In this document: one piece after another, positions 1-8,540 of the stretch
Layout: every line of letters begins with the position of its first letter
Position numbering within the stretch: position 1 is the first letter of the stretch
Assembly (NCBI GenBank): GCA_003511885.1
Contig: DOIX01000338.1
Span: 1 to 17,307 of the forward strand
DNA: 17,307 nt
Origin: Cyanobacteria bacterium UBA11153
GTDB lineage: Bacteria > Cyanobacteriota > Cyanobacteriia > Cyanobacteriales > Coleofasciculaceae
Direction of reading: 5' to 3'
Notes under the pieces: model-generated
Seen by the model: only the letters and a program-made list of their open reading frames with translations
What the model was told of the DNA's origin: nothing
Databases searched by the model: none
Translations under genes and position numbers: made by a program

Positions 1-561
1 ATTACTGCGGAAACCGCTGTATCTAGATCAATAGCGATAGCGCCTCTTCATACTACTACCTAACTATAAACTTTGTTATCGATTATTTCCCAAACAAAGT
101 ATGAAATTTGACTGACGGTGAACAGAATAGCTTTACCACTTACAGTTCTTTTTTAGGGATTGAATCGCAATTCTTTCCCCATTACCCCGATACGATCAAA
201 AATATAGCAAAGATTTTGTGCTTCTGTAGGCTGCGTTATGCGAAAGCTAATGTACCACTACCAATAAAGAATTGTCTAGTGCAGCGCGGCAGAAGTTTCT
301 CACCAGTTTCATTGATAAGCTGCGGCGCATCTAAATTGGATAGTAAATTTATCGAAAGGGGTGTGGGATGTGGGTTTTTTTGTGTGGGGATATACAAATT
401 AAATGCGTAGGCTTACTGGTTTTTTCTCCCCTGCCCCCTGCTCCCCTGGTCACAACTGATGGGTTATTTCTGCCCACCTGCACTAGATATTTACGGACTG
501 TCACTTAACCCCAATCCCAATTGAACAATCACAACCAACAACCAACAACCAATAACCTCTA
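1..561. other. Non-coding, repeat-containing region downstream of ileS
   Basis: No convincing gene. A plus-strand reading frame at 108-410 exists, but it needs a TTG start directly after an in-frame ATG..TGA in another frame and resembles nothing I know. The stretch 250-372 read on the minus strand gives a protein-like phrase (SNLDAPQLINETGEK) that ends in a stop and has no open upstream extension, so it may be a gene relic. The segment 390-410 matches, in inverted orientation and at 19 of 21 positions, the segment 7671-7691, so a dispersed repeat is present. The segment 426-451 is a pyrimidine-rich short repeat of the CTCCCCTGC type that recurs elsewhere in the window. Confidence 0.6.
533..556. 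repeat. Left copy of 24-bp inverted repeat flanking ileS
   Basis: Built from AACCAAC-type heptamers. It matches the reverse complement of 4277-4300 at 23 of 24 positions. It ends five bases before the ileS stop codon, so it lies in the 3' trailer of the ileS transcript. It belongs to the same TTGTTGGTTATT-like family seen at 10035-10148, 13491-13528 and, inverted, 17171-17209. Confidence 0.85.
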
Positions 562-3500
562 TTAAAATTCACCAGCTAATGCCGAAACACAGCGATCGCA
601 AATCGCGGGATGTTCGCTTATTTTCCCCACTTGGGTAGAGTAATTCCAACAGCGATCGCATTTTTCCCCATCTGCTGTCACCACACCAACGCTTAGAGTT
701 TCCGACTGATTGCTATAGGCAGCTTTTTCAATAGCTTCTATTGATTCTAGTATTTCTACTCCAGAGGCTAAAAATAGATAGCGCAATTCGTCAACACCAT
801 TTCCGATTGCTCCTGTTTCTTGGGCGATTTCCTCCTCCTCTTCTTCAGTGGCTAAAACCTCTTCTCCCGTAGACTCAGTTTCTGTGTCTGTATCTATTTC
901 TGGGATGAGGGCTGGATTTGTCTGGGCTAAATCATCTGTCGATCTATCCACTCCCACTATCTCTAGTTTTAAATCTTGAATTTTCACAGATAAATCTTGG
1001 CGATTTTTAGCAAAGAGGAGATAGCGTTTGCCAAACCAGAAGGTATAGCCAATCCCGATTAATTGAAACAATGTGGGGAGAATGGGTAAATTGTTAATTG
1101 CATCCAATACTGCCAGTGCTATTTTGAGAGTGATGGATGCGGCAACGATTAAGCCTAAGACTGATAAGACTTGGAGGTTTGGCTTGGATAATAAGTTTGT
1201 CTCTCTTGGCGATTCGGATAATAATTGATGATTTTGAGCTTTATTATCCAGAGGTTGGATTTGAGTTTCAGGATTGTCTTCCCATGGGTTATCGAGGATA
1301 TCATCAAAAGCTGCTGCGCTGTAGTAGGATTTTTCTGGGGGTATTGGTTCTTCCTTATCTGTTTTTGAGATAACTTGGCGGATTCCTGTGGGATTCATTG
1401 CTTCTAGGCGCGATCGCAATTCTCCATCATGTACATACAATAAAACTTTAGCCTCTAAAGACGCGCCGATAGTTTTTTCGCTTCTGGCTTTTTCCATTAC
1501 TTTATTTACTTCATCGCGAATTTGGCGTAATTTTGTCCATAATTCGCCTAATGGAGGATTGTGCCATTTTTGGTCTAGTTTTACCCATCCTGACTCAAAT
1601 ACGGATTTGTATGGAGTGGGGTAAGGGATGTATTGCCAGATATCTTCGGCGGTGTGACAGAGTACTGGTGCGATCGCGCGTGCTATATTTTCGAGGGCGA
1701 TGGCTAGTACTGTCTGACAACTGCGACGGCGGAAGGATTGGGGATGACTGATATATAGTCTGTCTTTGGCTATATCTAGGTAGAAGTTGGATAAGTCTAC
1801 GGTGCAGAAGTTTTGTACGGTTTGGAAGAATCGGAAAAATTGATAAGTTTCAAAGGCTTCTTTTACTTCGGCAAAGACTTCGGTCATCCGATGTAACATG
1901 TAACGGTCTAATTCGGGTAACTTTTGGTATGGTACAGCATCTTGGGCTGGATCGAAGTCATGTAGGTTTCCTAGTAGGAATCTTGCGGTGTTTCTGATTT
2001 TCCCTCTCACATCTTGTAATTGTTTGAGGATGTTGGTACTGAGGGGGACATCTGCGGCATAATCTACGGATGATACCCACAGACGTAAGATATCGGCACC
2101 ATAAGCGGGGATGGTGACTTTTTCTTTTTTGTTTTTTTGCTGTAATTCTACTTTACCGCCTGCGATTACAGTAGAAGGATCGAAGCCATTACCTAGGGAC
2201 TTACTCATTTTCCGTCCCTGTTCGTCTACGATAAAGCCATGTGTTAATACTGTTTTATAGGGAGCGATGCCATTATTAGCGACGCTGGTAAGTAAACTGG
2301 ATTGAAACCAACCGCGATGTTGATCTGAGCCTTCCAAATAGATATCGGCTGGATATTGTAATTCTTTCCGCCCTTTAGCAACTGCTGCCCAAGAGGAGCC
2401 GGAATCGAACCAGACATCCATGGTATCGTTACCTTTGCGATAACTTTTCCCATTATTTCGATAAGATTCCGGTAATAATTCTGCTACGGACATTTCCCAC
2501 CAAGCATCGGAACCTTTTTCGGCAATAATAGTTTGGACGTGAGTAATAGTTTCTGCCGTCAGTAAAGGTTCGTTCGTTTCTTCATCGTAAAATACGGGAA
2601 TAGGTACGCCCCAACTCCGCTGACGAGAGATACACCAATCCGAACGATCTGCCACCATAGGAGTAATGCGATTTTCACCTTGAGGTGGAATCCATTGTAC
2701 ATTTGCGATCGCGGCTAGTGCTTCGTCGCGAAATCCGGCTACTGAAGCAAACCATTGTTCCGTTGCCCGAAAGATAGTAGGTTTTTTGGTACGCCAATCG
2801 TAGGGATATTTATGGATGTAGGCTTCTTCTTTGAGGAATGAGCCTGTTTCTTTCAGTGCTGCGATAATGGCTTCGTTAGCATCTTTAAGGACATTCAATC
2901 CGGCAAACTTACCTGCTTCTTCAGTAAAGTTACCATTTTCATCCACAGGAGAGAGGATTGGTAAACCATATCGCTGACCTACGATAAAATCTTCTTGACC
3001 GTGCCCTGGTGCAGTATGGACTAATCCCGTACCCGATTCTGTCGTAATGTAATCGCCACCGATAACAATGGGACTTTCTCTGTCAAAGAGAGGATGGCGA
3101 TAAGTACAATGTTCCAAGTCCTTGCCTTTGACAGTAACTTTTACCGTTAACTGAGTATCCAGGATTTGGGATAATCTTTCTACCAAGTCTGTCGCGACGA
3201 TTAAATACTTAAATTCCTTAACTTTTGCGGAGGATTCTGAATTTTCGACTAATTCTGGGCTGGCTTCAGTTGGCGTAGTTTCCTCTTTCGCGGTGTTGGT
3301 ATTTTTCCTTAGTCCAAAGCCTCTAAACTTTTTCTTGCCAGTGCCAGATTTAGCTGATTTTGGACTTAAATCTTTAACTTCCTCCTCTAAATCTGGTTCA
3401 TTGCCCACAGCTACGACAGAGTAGGACAAATCCGGATTAACAGCCACAGCCAAATTACCGGGAATTGTCCAAGGAGTTGTTGTCCAGATAGCTACACCCA

Positions 3501-4272
3501 AAGAATCGGTAAAGAAGGAAACCTCTGTTTTACCTTCTTTGTTTTCTGTTGCCGCTACTGATTTTGCTAAATATGGTCCTAATAAATCTTGAACAGTATC
3601 TCCTGCTTTAGTGATGGGGAAAGCAGCATAGAGACTGCGAGAAGTATGGCCTTCCGGATATTCCAACTCAGCTTCAGCCAAAGCCGTTTGAGAACTAGGA
3701 CTCCAATGAACAGGTTTCACACCTCTATATATATAACCTTTCAAAACCATTTGACCGAAGACACCGATTTGGGCAGCCTCGTATTCAGGAGTCAAAGTCA
3801 GATAAGGATTTTCCCAATCTCCCCAAATAGCATAACGTTTAAACTCCTGCGCTTGTCCTGCAACAGCTTTAAGAGCAAAATCCCTAGCCTTGTGACGCAA
3901 TTTAAGAGGAGTAAGATTTTGCCTCTCCTCCTGTTTCATATTTTGCAGTACTTTCAGCTCAATGGGCAAACCATGGCAATCCCAACCAGGGACATAACGA
4001 ACTTTCCGTCCGACCAGAAGCTGATACTTATTGATAATATCCTTGAGAATTTTATTGAGAGCGTGCCCCATGTGCAAAGCCCCATTAGCATAAGGCGGGC
4101 CATCATGGAGGACAAAAATCTCACCGGGATTCTCCTGCGACAGTTTCTCATAAATTTGCTCATCTTGCCAAAACTGCTGCAATTCTGGTTCCCGCACTAC
4201 AGCATTCGCCCGCATGTCAAATTTAGTATTGGGCAGATTTACGGTGTCTTTATAGGAGTTAGCTTCTGTCAC
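562..4272 (-). CDS. ileS: Isoleucyl-tRNA synthetase with inserted CAAD membrane domain
   Basis: Class I synthetase that charges tRNA-Ile with isoleucine. Visible: the HIGH signature as HMGH at residues 67-70, the CP1 editing domain about 185-500 with [11 protein letters not shown] and the [12 protein letters not shown] region, WFDSGSSW near 621, KMSKS at 688-692, an anticodon-binding helical region about 780-960, and a C-terminal zinc finger with Cys 1205, 1208, 1225 and 1228. At 1236 residues it is well over the usual 930-990. One extra part is a basic, Ser/Thr-rich segment about 290-350 inside CP1. The other is an insertion about 1000-1150 holding two hydrophobic helices (about 1034-1056 and 1062-1080), an amphipathic tail and an acidic run of Glu. 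This matches the known cyanobacterial CAAD domain, which tethers some aaRSs to thylakoid membrane. The start is GTG; the [10 protein letters not shown]-terminus fits cyanobacterial homologues. No Shine-Dalgarno site is seen. Family call is certain; the CAAD call is very likely. Confidence 0.97.
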   Translation of the reverse strand: MTEANSYKDTVNLPNTKFDMRANAVVREPELQQFWQDEQIYEKLSQENPGEIFVLHDGPPYANGALHMGHALNKILKDIINKYQLLVGRKVRYVPGWDCHGLPIELKVLQNMKQEERQNLTPLKLRHKARDFALKAVAGQAQEFKRYAIWGDWENPYLTLTPEYEAAQIGVFGQMVLKGYIYRGVKPVHWSPSSQTALAEAELEYPEGHTSRSLYAAFPITKAGDTVQDLLGPYLAKSVAATENKEGKTEVSFFTDSLGVAIWTTTPWTIPGNLAVAVNPDLSYSVVAVGNEPDLEEEVKDLSPKSAKSGTGKKKFRGFGLRKNTNTAKEETTPTEASPELVENSESSAKVKEFKYLIVATDLVERLSQILDTQLTVKVTVKGKDLEHCTYRHPLFDRESPIVIGGDYITTESGTGLVHTAPGHGQEDFIVGQRYGLPILSPVDENGNFTEEAGKFAGLNVLKDANEAIIAALKETGSFLKEEAYIHKYPYDWRTKKPTIFRATEQWFASVAGFRDEALAAIANVQWIPPQGENRITPMVADRSDWCISRQRSWGVPIPVFYDEETNEPLLTAETITHVQTIIAEKGSDAWWEMSVAELLPESYRNNGKSYRKGNDTMDVWFDSGSSWAAVAKGRKELQYPADIYLEGSDQHRGWFQSSLLTSVANNGIAPYKTVLTHGFIVDEQGRKMSKSLGNGFDPSTVIAGGKVELQQKNKKEKVTIPAYGADILRLWVSSVDYAADVPLSTNILKQLQDVRGKIRNTARFLLGNLHDFDPAQDAVPYQKLPELDRYMLHRMTEVFAEVKEAFETYQFFRFFQTVQNFCTVDLSNFYLDIAKDRLYISHPQSFRRRSCQTVLAIALENIARAIAPVLCHTAEDIWQYIPYPTPYKSVFESGWVKLDQKWHNPPLGELWTKLRQIRDEVNKVMEKARSEKTIGASLEAKVLLYVHDGELRSRLEAMNPTGIRQVISKTDKEEPIPPEKSYYSAAAFDDILDNPWEDNPETQIQPLDNKAQNHQLLSESPRETNLLSKPNLQVLSVLGLIVAASITLKIALAVLDAINNLPILPTLFQLIGIGYTFWFGKRYLLFAKNRQDLSVKIQDLKLEIVGVDRSTDDLAQTNPALIPEIDTDTETESTGEEVLATEEEEEEIAQETGAIGNGVDELRYLFLASGVEILESIEAIEKAAYSNQSETLSVGVVTADGEKCDRCWNYSTQVGKISEHPAICDRCVSALAGEF

Positions 4273-4276
4273 GGTC

Positions 4277-4300
4277 GTTATTGGTGGTTGGTTGTTGGTT
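4277..4300. repeat. Right copy of 24-bp inverted repeat, in the ileS leader
   Basis: Partner of 533-556. It ends four bases upstream of the GTG start of ileS on the coding (minus) strand, so it occupies the place of the ribosome-binding region. Degenerate copies of the same GGTTGTTGGTTATTGG motif continue to about 4331. Confidence 0.85.
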
Positions 4301-4341
4301 ATTGGTCGTTGGTAGTTGGTGGTTAGTTATTTTATTTTACG

Positions 4342-4408
4342 CGATCGGCTTCGCTCCTGGCTGATTGCAATCGGCTTCGCTCCTGCAATCAGGCAATTGG
4401 CTTCGCTG
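4342..4408. repeat. Three ~26-bp-spaced copies of a CGGCTTCGCTCCTG repeat with a hairpin
   Basis: Copies of (C)AATCGGCTTCGCTCCTG start near 4342, 4368 and 4394, the last one degenerate. Between them lies a perfect 9-bp inverted repeat, CTGATTGCA (4361-4369) and TGCAATCAG (4384-4392), with a 14-base loop. It sits in the upstream region of ileS. Function unknown; such GGCTTCGC repeats are common in cyanobacterial intergenic DNA. Confidence 0.7.
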
Positions 4409-4491
4409 TCTGTGGGGTGAGGGCAGGTTTTCAGGGAATGCGATCGGTTTTGTCACTATATTTTATCCGATCTCAACCACCCCTAGAACCT

Positions 4492-4519
4492 GAGTTCAGA
4501 GTTCGGAGTTCGGAGTATG
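4492..4519. repeat. Short heptamer repeat GAGTTCG
   Basis: Four consecutive 7-bp units, GAGTTCA, GAGTTCG, GAGTTCG, GAGTATG, followed by GCGCTTCGCGCTTCGC and a HIP1 octamer. This is a typical cyanobacterial short tandemly repeated repetitive sequence. Confidence 0.75.
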
Positions 4520-4560
4520 CGCTTCGCGCTTCGCGATCGCCAACGGTGTTTTCCCTGGAT

Positions 4561-4727
4561 CTACCGTACTTAGTGTGCTAAAATATTATTTTAAATAATT
4601 AAGAACCAAGTTATACCTCAACTTACTCAAAAAAAGGCTATTTTTGACTTATCCTTTGCTAAGTATTCTTGCGGGACAATGGCTTCAATCATTATTTTGT
4701 AATAGTTTGGCACACTAAGTACGGTAG
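4561..4727. mobile_element. MITE-like element with 27-bp terminal inverted repeats
   Basis: The 27 bases at 4561-4587 match the reverse complement of 4701-4727 at 25 positions, starting with the core CCGTACTTAGTGTGC. Each core is bordered on the outside by the dinucleotide TA (4562-4563 and 4725-4726), the pattern expected of elements moved by IS630/Tc1-type transposases, which duplicate TA. The interior is about 110 bases, AT-rich, and too short for a transposase, so it would be non-autonomous. MITEs of this kind are known in cyanobacteria. The family assignment is inference; the inverted repeat itself is seen directly. Confidence 0.75.
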
Positions 4728-4963
4728 AACCATTTATTCTTCGATAGCTGAGAGAAATTTGGTAAGAAGTGTATTAAATAAATGGAAAAAAGGTAACCCT
4801 GTGATTTGGAGTCGTATTCCAGAGCGTTCAATTCTATTATTTGGTGGTAATACTACTGAAAAAGCTGGACGAGTTGACGTGCTAGATACTGAACACATGA
4901 AGTGGTTAGCCACATTTGAATTTATTCCTAAACACTATCCTAATATGCCTTGGGATAACAAAA
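4728..4963 (+). pseudogene. Unrecognised coding fragment next to the MITE
   Basis: Open in one frame from the MITE edge, with a protein-like composition (for example RSVLNKWKKGNPVIW, SILLFGGNTTEKAGR and a WLATFEFIPKHYPNMPW stretch), but it has no start codon of its own with a ribosome site. It runs out of frame into the Ig-like remnant that follows. Its upstream part is cut by the MITE end or lost. I do not recognise a family. It may be the 5' remains of the gene to the right or a different gene joined to it by deletion. Confidence 0.4.
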
Positions 4964-5663
4964 CACCCTCAAGTAAGCAAACCTTTCCAATATCAATCGC
5001 AAGCCATCGATACTGACACCAATATAATAACTTATTCTCTGCTAAAAAATCCTGGGGGCGTTAACATTAATCCTCTAACAGACTCGGCAACCCAATACAG
5101 TTACTAAAATCAACTCCTCTCCTACCGGAATGACAATTAACTCTATTTCCGGTAACTTAACTTGGACAAATCCTTTGATAGGAAACCATCAGGTAGTAGT
5201 GGGAGTAGTAGATTCCCTAGGTTTAGGTGCAGCCCAAGGATTTACTCTCACTACTAAAACTAATTCTCTCCCCACTATTAACTCTACTCCCACTACAACT
5301 GCTACCCCCAATACTCCCTAAAGTTACGATATCTTGGCTACAGATATTGATAATGAATCTCTCTCATATACTTTAGACTTCACTTCCCTAAATAAAGGGA
5401 TAACTATCGATAAATCAGGCAGAATCTGGTGGACACCTACTACCAATAATATCGGGATTAATCCCGTTACAGTTACCGTCAATGACAATAATAGCAGTAT
5501 CTTACAACAAACTTACAATCTCACTGTTACTGCTGATACTATTGCCCCAAAAGTTAATCTAATTGCTAATAAAACTACTGTTGATAAGGGGGAAACAGTA
5601 ACATTACAAGCTACAGCTACCGATAATATTAAAGTGGCGGGGTTACAACTAAAAGTCAACATC
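4964..5663 (+). pseudogene. Remnant of an Ig-like (He_PIG/cadherin-like) repeat surface protein
   Basis: Two and a half tandem Ig-like units can be read if frames are joined: KPFQYQSQAIDTD..ITYSL, then SPTGMTINSISGNLTW..VVGVVDSLG..FTLTT, then YSYDILATDIDNESLSYTL..GITIDKSGRIWWTP..VTVTVNDN, then an APKVNL..VDKGETVTLQATATDN unit. This is the usual pattern of large secreted or surface cyanobacterial proteins. Lesions: a frame change at about 4964, where the Ig frame begins with no start; a second frameshift near 5090-5105; and an in-frame TAA at 5319-5321 where homologous units would have Tyr (PNTP-Y-SYDI), consistent with a TAT to TAA mutation. The 3' end is cut at about 5663 by the IscB-like remnant. 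Dead gene, with high confidence in the family type. Confidence 0.85.
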
Positions 5664-6197
5664 GGTACAGACTATATCCCCAGTACAAAAACCGTGAATC
5701 AGACGTAACGGGCGATGTTTAATAGGATAACCAAATTTGTCTGTTTGACAACGGGATCTCCCGCCAAAACCCGTTGCTTTTACCTTCAATATTTTAGTTG
5801 TCACCAGCTTTATGGTTTCCACTACACCCACACAGGCAGCATCAATCCAATGTACTTTTGGTAAATTCCATCTAATTCTGTTGAATTTTGTTTGTCCTCC
5901 AGTCCCCGTTATCAGGGGCAATCCCAAAGATTTTAACACATTAAACAATACCCAACGAGTACTGTTAACTGCTGCTGCATATTTTAATGGCGTTTTTGCT
6001 TGACTCAATATTCGATTGAAAACATTTGACTTTCTTAAAGGTAAGTCTTTAATATCTTGGTCACCTTTCTGTTGATTGCGCTGGTGGCAAGCTAAACTTA
6101 GATTAGATATACGATCTGAAGCTCCTTTTGATTTTGGTGGAATATGTTCTATTTCTAGTGGAACATCCTTGACACCATCCGATACAATAAGAGCCAT
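5649..6197 (-). pseudogene. Truncated IscB-like HNH/RuvC nuclease remnant
   Basis: A 182-codon open frame from ATG at 6197. It begins at the HNH domain ([13 protein letters not shown] at 13-25, with His18, Asn32 and a CHQRNQQKG segment at 37-45) and continues through [29 protein letters not shown] and the RuvC-III segment HWIDAACVG (His116, Asp119). It then follows [19 protein letters not shown] and HGFCTGDIV, an order that matches the C-terminal half of IscB, the IS200/IS605-linked RNA-guided nuclease family related to Cas9. The whole N-terminal half (RuvC-I, bridge helix, RuvC-II) and the first zinc Cys pair are missing. The second Cys of the C-x-x-C pair is Arg40. The C-terminus is lost after GDIV, where Ig-like sequence begins on the other strand. 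No omega-RNA region remains, because the ABC gene starts 24 bases beyond. Non-functional remnant. Confidence 0.85.
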
Positions 6198-6221
6198 CCA
6201 TCATCATATCCACCAACAATC

Positions 6222-7529
6222 GTGGCACAGGTTACCCTTGAAAACGTCTACAAAAGCTTTCCACAGCGCAAAGGAGAAGAAACAGTCACACCTGTAACCC
6301 TAGAAACTTTACCTAGAAAAGATAACCCCATCGAAACTGCCAATCCCACCCCATCGGGAAGCGTGAATATTTTGCGGCGCATCAACCTGACAGTTAATGA
6401 TGGGGAATTTATGGTATTAGTTGGACCATCAGGTTGCGGTAAAAGTACCCTGCTACGAACGATCGCAGGATTGTCAGGATTGACGGGTGGTAAAATCTGG
6501 GTAGGCGATACCCTGGTAAACGATTTACCGCCCAAGGCAAGAGATATCGCCATGGTTTTTCAAAACTATGCTCTCTATCCCCATCTGACAGTTTACGACA
6601 ATATCGCTTTTGGCTTGCGCCGGACTAAATTGGGTAATAATACAGCAGATGTAAGGATGGGCAATGAAAAAGGAAAAAAAATACCAGGATGGATGGAAGA
6701 TTTGTTAGTGGGGATGACGCGAAATCTGCCTCAAGAGATTCGCTACATCTCCGAGAAGGAGAAAGCGGTAGATGAACAAGTCCGGCGCGTGGCACAATTA
6801 TTGCAAATTGAATTATTGCTGAATCGCTTGCCCAAACAGCTATCAGGGGGACAAAAACAAAGAGTAGCATTAGGACGCGCGATCGCGAGAAATCCTCAAG
6901 TTTTTTTAATGGATGAGCCTTTATCCAATTTAGACGCTAAACTCCGGGCGGAAACTCGCAGTCAAATCGTCAAACTTCAGCGACAATTAGGCACAACTAC
7001 AATATACGTTACCCACGACCAAACTGAAGCCATGACCATGGGCAATCGCATTGCAGTAATGAATCGAGGGGAAATCCAACAAATTGCACCCCCATTAGAA
7101 TTATACAATCATCCTGCCAACAAGTTTGTGGCTGAATTCATCGGCTCGCCGCCCATGAATTTTCTCATGGTTTTAGTCAAAGCACCCCGCACACTTCATC
7201 ACCCTCAGTTTCGCCTTACTCTCCCGGAATTTTGGACAACTTTTCTGGAAAAATATGATGGACTGTTATTATTTTTAGGTATTCGTCCCGAACATTTAAT
7301 TTTAGGCGTTCCCGCTCCCAAAAACTTGCGCGTACAAGTTGAATCAGTGGAAGCTTTGGGTAACGACACTTATATATCAGTAGCCTTGGCAGATTCATCT
7401 ACCCTACAGGTACGAATTCCTCCGGATCTAGATGTAAAAATTGGCGATCAAATTTGGCTATCTATTGCTGATGATAAAATTCATCTCTTCGATCCTAAAA
7501 CAGGTATAGCAATTGGTGCTAATTTTTGA
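6222..7529 (+). CDS. ABC transporter ATP-binding protein, MalK/UgpC class
   Basis: Cytoplasmic ATPase that powers an importer, probably for sugars or a related polyol. Walker A GPSGCGKST at 68-76, Q-loop Gln114, signature LSGGQ at 207-211, Walker B with Asp231-Glu232, switch His265. After about residue 300 comes the regulatory OB-fold domain typical of MalK/UgpC/PotA (FVAEFIGSPPMNF, GIRPEHL, and a final H-LFD segment). At 435 residues it is longer than the usual 350-380. There are two extra segments: about 15-46 between strand 1 and ILRRINL, and about 134-180 between the Q-loop and the signature motif. The start is GTG with the family-typical MAQVTLENVYKSF; no Shine-Dalgarno site. No permease or binding-protein gene is adjacent, so it is an orphan ATPase that may serve distant permeases. 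Substrate not determinable from sequence. Confidence 0.93.
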   Translation: MAQVTLENVYKSFPQRKGEETVTPVTLETLPRKDNPIETANPTPSGSVNILRRINLTVNDGEFMVLVGPSGCGKSTLLRTIAGLSGLTGGKIWVGDTLVNDLPPKARDIAMVFQNYALYPHLTVYDNIAFGLRRTKLGNNTADVRMGNEKGKKIPGWMEDLLVGMTRNLPQEIRYISEKEKAVDEQVRRVAQLLQIELLLNRLPKQLSGGQKQRVALGRAIARNPQVFLMDEPLSNLDAKLRAETRSQIVKLQRQLGTTTIYVTHDQTEAMTMGNRIAVMNRGEIQQIAPPLELYNHPANKFVAEFIGSPPMNFLMVLVKAPRTLHHPQFRLTLPEFWTTFLEKYDGLLLFLGIRPEHLILGVPAPKNLRVQVESVEALGNDTYISVALADSSTLQVRIPPDLDVKIGDQIWLSIADDKIHLFDPKTGIAIGANF

Positions 7530-8540
7530 AATGAATGGCATCGATAATATAGGGATAATTTTTGATATTTTGATATAATCTCAGGTTAAATACCCCTAAT
7601 ACAGCGGATTTCACCTGAGTGACGTACACCCATAATATACAAAGTTTTTGCCCTATTATTTAATAAGCTGCTACGCATTTAAACTGTATATTTTCCATTG
7701 AGGAAAAAATTTCTCAAACCCTCTCCCCTGCTCCCCTTCGCTCAAAACAGACTTTTTGACAAGCCTGACAGCTTATCCAATACCTAGGGCTTGCTGAATA
7801 AAGACAGAAGGTATGCCAGCCAAGGATTTCAAGTATTTTTGGCTTTCCCAAGTCCAAAGATTTTAAATCTTTTTGTTCAAAAACCTTACCTGATTGTGGG
7901 AAATCCCTAAGTATCCGAAAAGGAAGCAAAAAGTGAAACTCCCATTTTGTAAGCTGTGTAGCACCTAGATTCGCTTTGTAGACTCCCGTCAGTAAACCCT
8001 ACCAAATGCTAAAAATCAATCTCCGCGTCAGGAGCATCTCCGTGTCAATCATCTGTAGCCTCCCCTCCTTAAAGAGAAACGATATAAGGCGTACCTCATG
8101 AGGCTGCAAACTGCTGTTTTTTAAGAAAAACAACCATTATAAAACAGTTTAGATATTAAAAATAGAAGATCCTGAAAATTTTACACGATCTTGATAATAT
8201 CTTCTTGAAATCTTCATATAACAGACACCTCAAATGATTTAATTTTCCTAAAGGCTGATGAAGGGAGTGAATATTAAGCCAATGACAAGCTGGAATTTTC
8301 CGCTTTTCATTAATCCTCAATTGAAGAGACTAGTTTTTTTGGTGTTTTTTCTAAAATGATATAATTCTGGACTTATATCATTTTAGTATGGACTCTTGCC
8401 ATCACAGCTACCTATAAGTTTTGGACCCAATTACATGGTCTCATTTCAGCTTGAGATCCGAGGTGTATCGCCCAAAAATTAGATAAGGAATATCGCCTTG
8501 CTAATGGGTTTGAAAATATTTTAAAGAAGGACAAACACAA
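7530..8540. other. About 1 kb without a gene
   Basis: Seen here: a dispersed-repeat relative at 7671-7691 (inverted match to 390-410); a CTCCCCTGC-type pyrimidine repeat at about 7720-7738; a weak near-repeat CTCCGCGTCA / CTCCGTGTCA about 8023-8049; and a perfect inverted repeat at 8351-8386. A minus-strand frame of 71 codons (7714-7929) includes TAAGC and CTTGCTGAATAAA motifs resembling insertion-sequence ends, but I found no matching opposite end, so it may be a relic. There is no promoter or RNA gene I can defend apart from a ribosome site (AAGAAGGA, 8523-8530) belonging to the next gene. Confidence 0.6.
8351..8386. repeat. Perfect 14-bp inverted repeat (stem-loop)
   Basis: CTAAAATGATATAA (8351-8364) and its exact complement (8373-8386) around the eight-base loop TTCTGGAC. 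A T-rich run precedes it, but no T-run follows on the plus strand. On the minus strand the stem is followed by A residues, so it does not look like an intrinsic terminator in either direction. It could be an operator, a cruciform or the end of a small repeat element. It lies about 155 bases upstream of the CAP-RTX gene start. Confidence 0.8.

Noticed and set aside
108..410. 100-codon plus-strand frame from a TTG
   Set aside because: No ribosome site, no family resemblance and odd composition; a competing protein-like reading exists on the other strand, so neither is supported.
3589..4326. 245-codon frame antisense to the ileS 5' part
   Set aside because: Lies wholly opposite conserved IleRS sequence and shows no domain; shadow of ileS codon usage.
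5812..6003. 63-codon plus-strand frame opposite the IscB remnant
   Set aside because: Shadow of the minus-strand IscB-like coding sequence.
5649..6197. Active IscB RNA-guided system
   Set aside because: RuvC-I, bridge helix, RuvC-II, one zinc Cys pair, the C-terminus and the omega-RNA region are all missing.
7714..7929. 71-codon minus-strand frame
   Set aside because: Runs through repeat DNA (CTCCCCTGC type and an IS-end-like CTTGCTGAATAAA); no conserved domain or ribosome site.
8351..8386. Intrinsic terminator
   Set aside because: No T-run follows the stem on either strand.
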